DNA from: CAYOYH01 sp964408165
Lineage (GTDB): Bacteria; Patescibacteriota; Saccharimonadia; Saccharimonadales; CAYOYH01
NCBI GenBank assembly: GCA_964408165.1
Contig: CAYOYH010000001.1
Span: forward strand, 1 to 38,805
Length of the DNA stretch: 38,805 bases
Reading direction: 5' to 3'
Positions 1 through 7,000 of this stretch are shown here, in pieces. The position numbers were made by a program, and so were the translations under genes. The number at the start of each line of letters is the position of its first letter. Position 1 is the first letter of the stretch. Under the pieces are notes generated by a model. That model was not told the DNA's origin. It saw nothing but the letters and a program-made list of their open reading frames with translations, and searched no databases.

Positions 1-39
1 CACCCACCGCGTCTGGCGATGATTGTGATTCGGGCGTCA

Positions 40-717
40 TTACTTCTTCTCTTCTTGCTTCTTTCTAAAGGCTTCGGCTTTTTCTTTCTTGGTTGGCTCT
101 TTTGGCTCTTCTTTCAGTTCTTCAGATTTTGGCTCAACTTTTTTCTTCTTGGCTTCAGGTTTTTCAGGCGATTTCTCTTCTTTGGCTTCCACCTTTTCCT
201 CGGCTGATTTTTCGTCGGCTTTTACTTCGTCAATCTTTTCATCGGCAGTGTCTTCTTTGACTGGGGCTTCTTTTTTCTCTTTCTTGGTAACATCGGTAGT
301 CTTGGCCTCTTCGGTCTTGCCAACTTCCTTGTCTAGCATTTCGTCAAGGGTGTTTACCGCATCTTTGTCAAACGCTACACCTGCTAGGCGCGCACCCTTA
401 CCGCTACGCTGACGCATGTAGGTAAGGTACTTGCGTCGGACTTTGGAGCGTTTAACAACTTCAACTTGTACTACGAGCGGTGAGTGCAACAAGAATGATT
501 TCTCTACGCCAACACCACTAGCCATACGCCGAACGGTAATCCGACTAGTAAGTGATTTTTTACGATCAGTGCGAATAACCATGCCCTCGTACACCTGAAC
601 CCGCTCTTTGGAGCCTTCGGTGATTTTTTGATGCACCCGAACAGTGTCGCCCGAACGAACGTCGACGACTTGCTTTTTCCGATAGTTATTTTCCACCTTT
701 TGAATCAGCTGATACAT
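40..717 (-). CDS. rplS: 50S ribosomal protein L19 with long K/E-rich tail
   Basis: Structural protein of the large ribosomal subunit, at the 30S-50S interface. Residues 1-115 match the L19 fold: an N-terminal helix, then the conserved DTVRVHQKI and RVQVYEGMVI stretches, the SGVGVEKSF segment, and the basic VRRKYLTYMRQRSGKGARL segment. The family is usually about 115 residues; here about 110 more follow, almost entirely K, E, A, P and D, likely disordered. An upstream in-frame ATG at 828 would add 37 unrelated residues, so the start is placed at 717. No Shine-Dalgarno precedes it. The mRNA reads CCTCCT just before ATG, and a promoter places the transcript start about five bases upstream, so near-leaderless translation is inferred. 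Identity is firm; the function of the tail is unknown. Confidence 0.93.
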   Translation of the reverse strand: MYQLIQKVENNYRKKQVVDVRSGDTVRVHQKITEGSKERVQVYEGMVIRTDRKKSLTSRITVRRMASGVGVEKSFLLHSPLVVQVEVVKRSKVRRKYLTYMRQRSGKGARLAGVAFDKDAVNTLDEMLDKEVGKTEEAKTTDVTKKEKKEAPVKEDTADEKIDEVKADEKSAEEKVEAKEEKSPEKPEAKKKKVEPKSEELKEEPKEPTKKEKAEAFRKKQEEKK

Positions 718-728
718 AACAGGAGGAA

Positions 729-757
729 ATTCTATCACAACAACTGTAGTGGTGCAA
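729..757 (-). promoter_or_regulatory. promoter of rplS
   Basis: On the minus strand TTGCAC (752-757) and TAGAAT (729-734) are separated by exactly 17 bases. The predicted transcript start is near 722, about five bases before the rplS ATG at 717, leaving no room for a ribosome binding site. Confidence 0.6.
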
Positions 758-824
758 CCAGAAATGAACCTTTGTGAGTTGCGATGATCGGCAGATTCAG
801 GAGTGCAACCCTTGAAGCCTCGAC

Positions 825-860
825 ACATTCAACGGCTCAACGCGTTGAGCCGTTGAATGT
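825..860. repeat. perfect 36-bp palindrome
   Basis: Two 18-base arms (first arm ACATTCAACGGCTCAACG) are perfect reverse complements with no spacer. It lies upstream of the rplS promoter and downstream of the PilB-like gene on the minus strand. No T-run follows on either strand, so it is not a classical terminator. A protein-binding site or a cruciform end of a repeat is possible. Confidence 0.7.
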
Positions 861-881
861 TATACAAACTTGCAGAGGGGC

Positions 882-902
882 GCCTACCTACCGGCAGGCA
901 GG
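882..902. repeat. GCCTACC/GGCAGGC palindromic repeat
   Basis: Near-palindromic CTACCTACCGGCAGGCAG. The same core recurs at 4805-4826. Short palindromes of this type are scattered through many CPR genomes; the role is unknown. Confidence 0.5.
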
Positions 903-907
903 TTCGA

Positions 908-945
908 GAGCATAGCTGGAGCAAGTAGCTTTGCTACTTGGCAAA
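908..945. repeat. fragment of repeat family A (hairpin module only)
   Basis: About 35 bases from 908 are identical to the hairpin module of the full family A copy at 9846-10008, with stem AAGTAGC/GCTACTT. The rest of the element is missing here, so the module can occur alone or this is a decayed copy. Confidence 0.6.
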
Positions 946-1053
946 TGCTTCGAAACCAGAGGTTCGCATTCATTTTCTGTCGAGGCGAAGGTTTAAGCGC
1001 ACAGCGCACGCTATACTTATTTCAATAACTCCTGCGCCCTTTCGGGCTGACCC

Positions 1054-1216
1054 TCTGGCTTGAGTGCAGTTCGCAAGTTCTTGTCGAGAAGTGAAGGTAG
1101 CTGTATGAATAATACTGCGACCTTTGCCTCGCAGATAAAACTTGTGAAATGCGCTTGAGAGCATAGCTGGTGTAAATGGCTTCGCCATTTAGCAGAGCTA
1201 TGCGACCAGTGGGTCA
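1054..1216. repeat. repeat family A, copy 1 (163 bp)
   Basis: This segment aligns over its full 163 bases, without net gaps, with 9846-10008. Shared blocks include CTGGCTTGAGTG, GTTCGCAAGTTCTTG, AGCTGTATGAATAATACTGC, AAACTTGTGAAAT and GAGCATAGCTGG. The inner hairpin is AAATGGC-TTC-GCCATTT here and AAGTAGC-TTT-GCTACTT in copy 2, so two stem pairs changed on both sides. It begins one base past the stop codon of the PilB-like gene. No protein in any frame explains the conservation; a structured RNA, a 3'-UTR element or a MITE-like repeat are options. Confidence 0.75.
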
Positions 1217-1217
1217 G

Positions 1218-2825
1218 CTAGCCGACGGCGCGGTAGACTTCCTCAATCGTAGTCTCACCCCTAATCGCCATCAACACCCCTGCCTGCAACATGCTAATCA
1301 TTCCTTGGTCGGCAGCAGCTTTTCTTAGCGTTCCTGTAGACAATTCAGAAGTTCCATCACGCAAAACTGCTTGAATGGCAGGGGTAATCTCTAGTTGCTC
1401 CATCAAAACTATTCGGCCTTGGTAGCCAAACGGGTTCTGAGGCGACTGACCTGGTTTACACAGCTTTAATCCTTCTAGGCTTGGTCTCTCGACTCCTTCT
1501 GGAAGCGACGCAATCACTTTAGAAATCTGCTCTTTCATAGAGTCGTCGGGCTGGTATTGTATTTTCAGCGAATCGTCTAAGCGCCTAACCAAGCGCTGAG
1601 CAACAACCAGGCGTATGGCTGATGAGAACAGGGGGTTATCACCGACGCTATCAATCATTCTGCTCAGTGCTGAAGCGGCATCAGCCGCGTGGAATGTCGA
1701 AAGCACCAAGTGCCCCGTCAACGAAGCCTGAAGCGCAGTCTTGGCGGTATCGACATCGCGGATTTCGCCGACCATGATGACATCTGGATCTTGGCGTAGT
1801 ACCGCCCTGAAAACTTTGTTAAAAGATTTCCCCTTGCGAGTATCTACCGGTATTTGACTAATCCCTTCAAAACCATACTCCACCGGATCTTCTAGGGTAA
1901 TTATTTTTCGGCTGGGGTCGTTGAGTCGGTCTAAAATTGAATACATCGTAGTAGTTTTACCAGAACCAGTCGGCCCCACCACTAAAACCATGCCATGAGG
2001 GTGGGAAATGATACCCTCAATACTCTGCCGTTGCCTCTCGCTGAGCCCCAGATGATCCAGATTTATCAGATTACGATCAACATTGAAAAGCCTAATCACC
2101 GCGTCTTGACCATGCAGAGTTGGCGCGGTCTCGATACGCATGTTGATAGTTTTGACCGGCTTAGTGTTCTCGCCCATTATCTTGTGGATCATATGTCCTG
2201 TTTGAGCGTCGGGTGATGTAGTCGAAATATTGGCCTTAATAGCTATCGACGACTGCAGTTGTTTGTATTTGTCCTTAGAAAGCTTGGCAATATTGTGTAG
2301 CGCACCGTCCACCCGAAAACGCATGCGAACATACTCTTCCTCTGTTTCCAAATGAATGTCCGAGGCGTTGAGGGTATCGGCCTGTGTAATCAGATAGTCT
2401 AAAATGTCATCGGCACTTACTGTTTCGAGAGTCTTGGACACCTCAGCCAGAGTATCGCTGGCGCCGTCACTGCTAATGGCAATGTCGTCATAGTGCACCT
2501 CTGGTGGCGGGTCGAACCTGAGCATGAAATCTTTGAACCCAGTGTTTGAAATAATCACAAAAGTAACGTTGTAATCCCTAAATCTGTCGCGTAGTTGCAC
2601 TGCTAGTTGTTGCGGCGTGGCGATAGTTATGGCAAATTTGAGATGACCCTTCGTGTGGACGATGGGTACAACCGTGCTTCTGTACATCTCCTCAATCGTC
2701 AACTTATCTTGCACTAAAGGCTCACCAATAATCACTCTGGCGTCTTGATACTGCACTCCTAAAATGCGCGCTCTGTTCTGAGTCGATAGCTCTTCTTCTT
2801 GACGCGCTTGTAGGTTTCGATCCAT
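1218..2825 (-). CDS. type IV pilus assembly / type II secretion ATPase (PilB/GspE-like)
   Basis: Hexameric cytoplasmic ATPase that powers pilus extension or pseudopilus assembly. Of 535 residues, the first 110 form a divergent N-terminal domain; the N2 region follows near 140-250. The Walker A motif GPTGSGKT is at about 284-291, followed by an Asp box, a Walker B with VIMVGEIRD near 345-355, and a His box (LTGHLVLSTFHAADA). The tetracysteine zinc site usual in PilB/GspE is absent: the equivalent region before GYQGRI has a single Cys. The ATG at 2825 follows a GGGAG site. No other pilus genes are in the window, so its partners lie elsewhere. The family call is secure; PilB versus GspE is not resolved. 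Confidence 0.9.
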   Translation of the reverse strand: MDRNLQARQEEELSTQNRARILGVQYQDARVIIGEPLVQDKLTIEEMYRSTVVPIVHTKGHLKFAITIATPQQLAVQLRDRFRDYNVTFVIISNTGFKDFMLRFDPPPEVHYDDIAISSDGASDTLAEVSKTLETVSADDILDYLITQADTLNASDIHLETEEEYVRMRFRVDGALHNIAKLSKDKYKQLQSSIAIKANISTTSPDAQTGHMIHKIMGENTKPVKTINMRIETAPTLHGQDAVIRLFNVDRNLINLDHLGLSERQRQSIEGIISHPHGMVLVVGPTGSGKTTTMYSILDRLNDPSRKIITLEDPVEYGFEGISQIPVDTRKGKSFNKVFRAVLRQDPDVIMVGEIRDVDTAKTALQASLTGHLVLSTFHAADAASALSRMIDSVGDNPLFSSAIRLVVAQRLVRRLDDSLKIQYQPDDSMKEQISKVIASLPEGVERPSLEGLKLCKPGQSPQNPFGYQGRIVLMEQLEITPAIQAVLRDGTSELSTGTLRKAAADQGMISMLQAGVLMAIRGETTIEEVYRAVG

Positions 2826-2856
2826 CTAGCTCCCTATTCTAAACAAAGCGCTGGCA

Positions 2857-4089
2857 TTATGGAAGGAGCGAACCGATTTCACCAACAAGATAAAACGAAC
2901 CAGTAATTAAGTAATCGTCTGGAACTAGGGTCATTTTCCTGACTAGCGCGCCAGTATCATTCTCTACTCGAAACTCTACTCCAGCATCAATTTTTACCCC
3001 AGTGAAGTCCAGGGCCGTGGTCTGGCTGGAATTGGTAAAAGCACTGTAGCGGGTGAAGACAAATTCCTTGGCAACAGGTTTCAGAAGCGCCACAAAGGCA
3101 CTAGGGTCTTTAGATTTTCCCATGGCTAAAACTACAACGAATTTCTTCGCCGGATAAACTTTAACTAGCCTGCCGACTAAACTTTCTAGCTTCTGCAAAT
3201 TATGCGCTCCGTCTAGTAGCACTAACCGCTTTTTGTAATTTCTAGCCTCGAAACGACCCGGCAACCTGAAATCCTCTAGCGCGGTAACAGCGTTTTTGAA
3301 TTTCCAGTTTCCAGCGTCTCGCCTGGCAATAAGCTGGCAAGCGCGCCGACTAAGCCGGTAGTTATTTTGTTGGTAGTCGGCAGCTGGTTTGACGAAAGTC
3401 AATTTAGCACCGCTATGTTTGGCGATGGCCCTAAAAACAGCGTTTATTTGGAGTGATTGGCTAAGCGCAATTACCGTGGAGTTTGGAGTTATGATGCCGG
3501 CCTCTTGCTGGGCAATACTCACCAGATCGTTGCCTAGCACTTCAGTATGATCCAGCCCCGTAACATTCAAAATAACCACTTTGTCGTTTCTGGTAATCAA
3601 GTTGGTTGAATCATACCGACCGCCAAGCCCCGTTTCTACCACTAAATAATCAAGCTTGTGGCGCTCAAACACGATATAACCCAAAGCCGCCACGCATTGG
3701 AAATAAGTTGGAAATACTCCTTGTGTGCTCAGGCCGTCCACCGCCTGTTTTAACCGACGCAGAGCAACCAAGGTTTCGCTCTGGCTGGGCAGTTTATCGT
3801 TCACGGTGAAGCGTTCTCGCAAATCATAAACATGCGGCGACATTATTGCCCCGACGCGCCTAGAGTTAGATTTCAGCAAGTCTAGCGCAAACTGGGCAGT
3901 GCTACCCTTGCCAGAGGTGCCGGCGATATGAATGGTTCTGTAGTTGTTTTGAGGATTTCCTAGAGCCCCAAAAAGCAAAGAAGCCTGATCCAAGCTCTCC
4001 TGACCTCGGAATATCTCCACCTCGCTAGTTGGCAAATCGTTGAACAACCAGCCAGTAGCTTCCTCGTATGTTTTGAACTCGTCTGTCAT
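2857..4089 (-). CDS. folC: folylpolyglutamate synthase / dihydrofolate synthase (FolC)
   Basis: Mur-ligase-fold enzyme that adds glutamate to folates using ATP. The ATP loop appears as HIAGTSGKGSTAQ. It is followed by the SPH-DLRERFTVN substrate segment, the ETGLGGRYDSTN motif, DHTEVLG, and LLDGAHN in the C-terminal domain. Length is about 410 residues, normal for the family. The start is chosen at 4089 (MTDEFKTYEEATGWL) because family proteins begin close to this motif. The ATG at 4104 (five residues longer) is also possible and would overlap the start codon of the divergent RNA methyltransferase at 4103. Neither start has a good Shine-Dalgarno. No other folate genes are in the window. Confidence 0.88.
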   Translation of the reverse strand: MTDEFKTYEEATGWLFNDLPTSEVEIFRGQESLDQASLLFGALGNPQNNYRTIHIAGTSGKGSTAQFALDLLKSNSRRVGAIMSPHVYDLRERFTVNDKLPSQSETLVALRRLKQAVDGLSTQGVFPTYFQCVAALGYIVFERHKLDYLVVETGLGGRYDSTNLITRNDKVVILNVTGLDHTEVLGNDLVSIAQQEAGIITPNSTVIALSQSLQINAVFRAIAKHSGAKLTFVKPAADYQQNNYRLSRRACQLIARRDAGNWKFKNAVTALEDFRLPGRFEARNYKKRLVLLDGAHNLQKLESLVGRLVKVYPAKKFVVVLAMGKSKDPSAFVALLKPVAKEFVFTRYSAFTNSSQTTALDFTGVKIDAGVEFRVENDTGALVRKMTLVPDDYLITGSFYLVGEIGSLLP

Positions 4090-4102
4090 AATTGTTTTAG
4101 CC

Positions 4103-4594
4103 ATGAAAAAGATTATTCCCATTCTACACAATATCCGCTCACTGCATAATGTCGGGTCTATTTTGCGCACCTGCGATGGGCTGGGTATTGGGGAGTTATG
4201 GGTCAGCGGCTACACTCCCTACCCTAAGATTGAAGATGACGACAGACTGCCACATGTCAGCAGACGGGCCACTAAGCAAATAGCCAAAACAGCACTTGGC
4301 GCGCAAGGTAGCGTCAGGGTAGTGCATTTTAACAATATCGACGAGTTGGCTAAACACGCCAAAACCTTAAATCTTGAACTGGTGGCCATTGAGCAAACAC
4401 CGAGCAGTATTAACCTAAACCAGTTTCACCCCCGCACCAGTGTTGGCCTGGTATTTGGCAACGAAATTGACGGCCTAGATTCCAGTATTTTAAAACTCTG
4501 CCAGCAAATCGTAGAAGTGCCAATGAAGGGGCAAAAAGAATCATTCAATGTCAGTGTTGTAGCTGGGATTGTTTTATACACTGTTGCTGCCTAG
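4103..4594 (+). CDS. SpoU/TrmH-family RNA 2'-O-methyltransferase
   Basis: SPOUT-fold enzyme that methylates ribose 2'-OH in tRNA or rRNA using SAM. The three SpoU motifs are visible: LHNIRSLHNVGSILRTCDG near the N terminus, VGLVFGNEIDGL in the middle, and VPMKGQKESFNVSVVAGIVLY at the C terminus. Together these form the trefoil-knot SAM site. At 163 residues it consists of the catalytic domain alone, like TrmL/TrmH-type minimal enzymes. The ATG at 4103 is preferred; an in-frame upstream extension to 4040 would run inside folC. It is divergent from folC with almost no space between start codons. The target nucleotide cannot be told. Confidence 0.88.
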   Translation: MKKIIPILHNIRSLHNVGSILRTCDGLGIGELWVSGYTPYPKIEDDDRLPHVSRRATKQIAKTALGAQGSVRVVHFNNIDELAKHAKTLNLELVAIEQTPSSINLNQFHPRTSVGLVFGNEIDGLDSSILKLCQQIVEVPMKGQKESFNVSVVAGIVLYTVAA

Positions 4595-5240
4595 AAAATA
4601 ATTTGGGTAAGCTTGCTTTAGCAATCTGAGGCCTCCTGTTGCCATAAGAACGGATTCGGTTCTATTCGCCCTTTGTGGCTCGCGTCTCCGTCCTTGCATA
4701 GTCCTCTGAAGCCCGAGAAAGCTGCTCTTTCCTGTAGGACTGAATCGTCATCAAATATTTTCCAGAACTTTAAGTATAATCAGAATGAACCTCCCCGAGC
4801 TTACGCCTGCCTACCGGCAGGCAGGCACGGGGTATCATTTCAATTCAAGCTTCGCTTGTCCGGCATCTTTGTTTAGAAGATGCCGGAAAGACTCTCCTGC
4901 CCGCGGGCTAACGCCCGCGGAAATTCGGCGGAAGATTATATAACTTTCAGTATGCCTTTTTAACCATTTCACCCTTTCAGGGTTCATCAGCATAGCTAAT
5001 TTATCTATGGATGGTTGGGTGCGGCAGTTGCGAGTTTACGATTGCCTGAGCAATCATTACTAAGCGCAAGTACCACACCAAGGGATTTGATTAGGATTCC
5101 CTCATTCCTAGTAGGCGTATCCGACGTTTCTTTTAACAGCACTGCTATCAGCCCTCTAAAGCCAATTTGGCTAAGTATGCCACTGGTGCAGCGACGCAGG
5201 TCAGTGGAATGGTCCACATGAGCCCGCGTCTGGCTTCGCA
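4595..5240. other. gene-free interval with short palindromes
   Basis: No supported gene in about 650 bases. It contains the CTACCGGCAGG palindrome (4805-4826), a hairpin around CCGGCATCTTTGTTTAGAAGATGCCGG (about 4859-4885), and CCCGCGGGCTAACGCCCGCGG (about 4901-4920). The open frames here are short and lack ribosome binding sites. Confidence 0.5.
4805..4826. repeat. GCCTGCCTACCGGCAGGC palindrome
   Basis: Second copy of the short palindromic repeat seen at 882-902. Confidence 0.5.
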
Positions 5241-5798
5241 TCAGTCTCGGGGGTGTTTCTGTCCCCACTCTAGGACTGCCTTTGCAAGTCCTCTTAGTTT
5301 TGTGGCGAAGGAGCCTTCGCCGACGTCAAACTCCTTCGAGGCAGTAACGGTACTGCATCCGATGCCTCGCCTACCCAGCTCAGCAATAGCAGTCGGGTCC
5401 TTGTTGAAGTAGACGAGACCTCCCACGTAGTAGCTGGTCAGAGGTTCTGACCAAAGCAACGCTCTCTCGAGGTCTGCGTCGCTCAATGGCCAAACAAGCA
5501 CAGCTCGTACTATGTTGTTGCCGGGCGCTGCTAAACGAACCTTTTTCGTCTTTTGTGTAATCGGTAACAGGTGCCTAGCCGTCTCGGTATACCGGCTGCT
5601 CCCCTCTCGCCCAGTATCGAAAACCACGATTATGAGAACCATGATTTCTTGCAAGGCATCGGTGTCTTTCGCCAACGACGCTAAGAACTCGGGCGCCAGG
5701 CGCCACTCTACTCGAACCTTTCTGATCCTTCCTGGATTCGGGTTGGTGACCAGCGTAAAGCCAGCCTCCGTATTTATAGTTGGGAGTTTAGCGGGCAT
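5241..5798 (-). CDS. hypothetical protein, 185 aa
   Basis: Not recognised. A strong Shine-Dalgarno, AGGAGGT, sits seven bases before the ATG at 5798, so the gene is very likely real. No signal peptide or clear membrane segment; the stretch EIMVLIIVVFDTG near residues 50-62 looks like a buried beta strand. The composition suggests a mixed alpha/beta soluble protein, with conserved-looking segments YYVGGLVYFNKDP and a GIGCSTVTASKEFDVGEG region. It stands alone beside an IS481-like element, transcribed away from it. An accessory or cargo gene is possible. It has no Walker, HTH or metal-ligand motif that I can see. Confidence 0.75.
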   Translation of the reverse strand: MPAKLPTINTEAGFTLVTNPNPGRIRKVRVEWRLAPEFLASLAKDTDALQEIMVLIIVVFDTGREGSSRYTETARHLLPITQKTKKVRLAAPGNNIVRAVLVWPLSDADLERALLWSEPLTSYYVGGLVYFNKDPTAIAELGRRGIGCSTVTASKEFDVGEGSFATKLRGLAKAVLEWGQKHPRD

Positions 5799-5895
5799 TA
5801 CTACCTCCTAAGAGTAGTCGTAAGAACTATTCGCAAAGAATTTCCCTGCAAATCTGCAATCATTTATACAATAGATTTGACTACAAAGCAAGGCG

Positions 5896-5909
5896 TATTG
5901 GTAATGTGC
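5896..5909. repeat. left direct repeat of IS481-like element
   Basis: TATTGGTAATGTGC, identical to 6947-6960 on the other side of the element. It is read as a 14-bp target-site duplication. Confidence 0.85.
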
Positions 5910-6946
5910 TATACTAAGCCCCAGTTTATTGAACACTTTAGTTCTAGAATATGGGTATGTGTAAAATGAAGTATTTAACAAAGAGACAAGTACTAGATTA
6001 CCGAGGGAGAGTTTTAAAAGAAGCAGATGGTTTAGGTGTTAGCGCAGCCTCAAGAAGATACGGAGTAAGCAGAGGAACTATCTACAACTGGTCTAGAGAA
6101 ATCATGCCTCAGAAGACTGGCCCAAAGAATGCTGTCTTCTGGCAGACAGACAAGGTGATAGAAGAACTAATCATTCAGGTTAGGTTAGCCACTGACTACG
6201 GCCCGCAACGAATTAAAGATGAGCTGAACGACTTCGGTGTTACTGTCGGTGAGAAAGCCATTCGAGGTGTTATTGAAACAGCTGAGCTTGTTAAAAAGCA
6301 ACGCAAGCCCAAGAAGAGAGCTACCCAGAGATTTCATGTCTCTCATCCTGGCTATCGCGTACAGATAGATACTAAAGCCATTCCAGTACTCGGGGGAAAG
6401 GATAAGCGCAAGAGTAGACGACAGCAGTTCACAGCCATAGATATAGCGAGTAAGATACGCTACCTAGAGGTTATGGATGGACTAAGCAACACTAATTCAC
6501 TACTGTTCACCGAGCGAGCCATACAATTCTATGAAGATATTGGTATTACCGTTGAATGTGTACAGACCGACAATCATAGTACCTTTACTAACCTCTACGC
6601 CGGGGGTAACAAGAAAGCTGATCATGAACTACGAAGAGTTCACCCATTAACCCTCTACCTAACAGGTAGAGGAATTGAACATAAGTTGTCTCGGCCTGGT
6701 ACACCACAGCACAACGGCTTTGTAGAGCGTAGTCATCGAACAGATGAAGAAGAGTTTTACAGAGTCACCACAGCAGCCTCTCTAGGGCTTACAGTACTTC
6801 AGGACAAGATGAAGCAGTGGCAAGATGAGTACAACAATCTAAGGCGACATTCTTCCTGCAAGAACTTACCTCCTATGGACTACTTCAATTTATACTGGAA
6901 GGAATTACTCAATGCCTAGGTGTGTAGACAACTGGGGCTTAGTACA
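5910..6946 (+). mobile_element. IS481-like insertion sequence, complete (1037 bp)
   Basis: Terminal inverted repeats of 17 bases, TATACTAAGCCCCAGTT (5910-5926) and the complement of TGTACTAAGCCCCAGTT (6930-6946), differ at one position. Identical 14-bp direct repeats flank them. One transposase gene fills the element. IS481 elements are known for TG-starting ends and target duplications of about 4-15 bp, which fits. With intact ends and gene, the insertion looks recent. Confidence 0.88.
5951..6919 (+). CDS. IS481-family DDE transposase
   Basis: Cuts and joins the ends of its insertion sequence. Residues 10-50 form a helix-turn-helix (ASRRYGVSRGTIYNW) for end binding. An rve/RNase H-fold integrase core follows, with likely catalytic residues D140 (QIDTKAIP), D207 (VQTDNHS) and E259 (NGFVERSHR). 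The segment RPGTPQHNGFVER is typical of IS481/IS3-type cores. At 322 residues it is full length and uninterrupted. The start is given at 5951; ATG at 5966 (MKYLTKRQ) is equally plausible. There is no clear Shine-Dalgarno. No separate orfA is present, which favours IS481 over IS3. Confidence 0.9.
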   Translation: MGMCKMKYLTKRQVLDYRGRVLKEADGLGVSAASRRYGVSRGTIYNWSREIMPQKTGPKNAVFWQTDKVIEELIIQVRLATDYGPQRIKDELNDFGVTVGEKAIRGVIETAELVKKQRKPKKRATQRFHVSHPGYRVQIDTKAIPVLGGKDKRKSRRQQFTAIDIASKIRYLEVMDGLSNTNSLLFTERAIQFYEDIGITVECVQTDNHSTFTNLYAGGNKKADHELRRVHPLTLYLTGRGIEHKLSRPGTPQHNGFVERSHRTDEEEFYRVTTAASLGLTVLQDKMKQWQDEYNNLRRHSSCKNLPPMDYFNLYWKELLNA

Positions 6947-6960
6947 TATTGGTAATGTGC
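6947..6960. repeat. right direct repeat of IS481-like element
   Basis: Identical to 5896-5909 (TATTGGTAATGTGC). Confidence 0.85.
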
Positions 6961-7000
6961 ACACAAATATGGCGGTTTTCCCTAGAATAGGAGAATGGGA

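Noticed and set aside
825..860. Rho-independent terminator
   Set aside because: Perfect stem, but no T-run on either side and no loop.
970..1188. 72-codon open frame on the minus strand
   Set aside because: It lies inside repeat family A; copy 2 does not keep the frame in the same way, and no ribosome site precedes it. The conservation is at the nucleotide/structure level.
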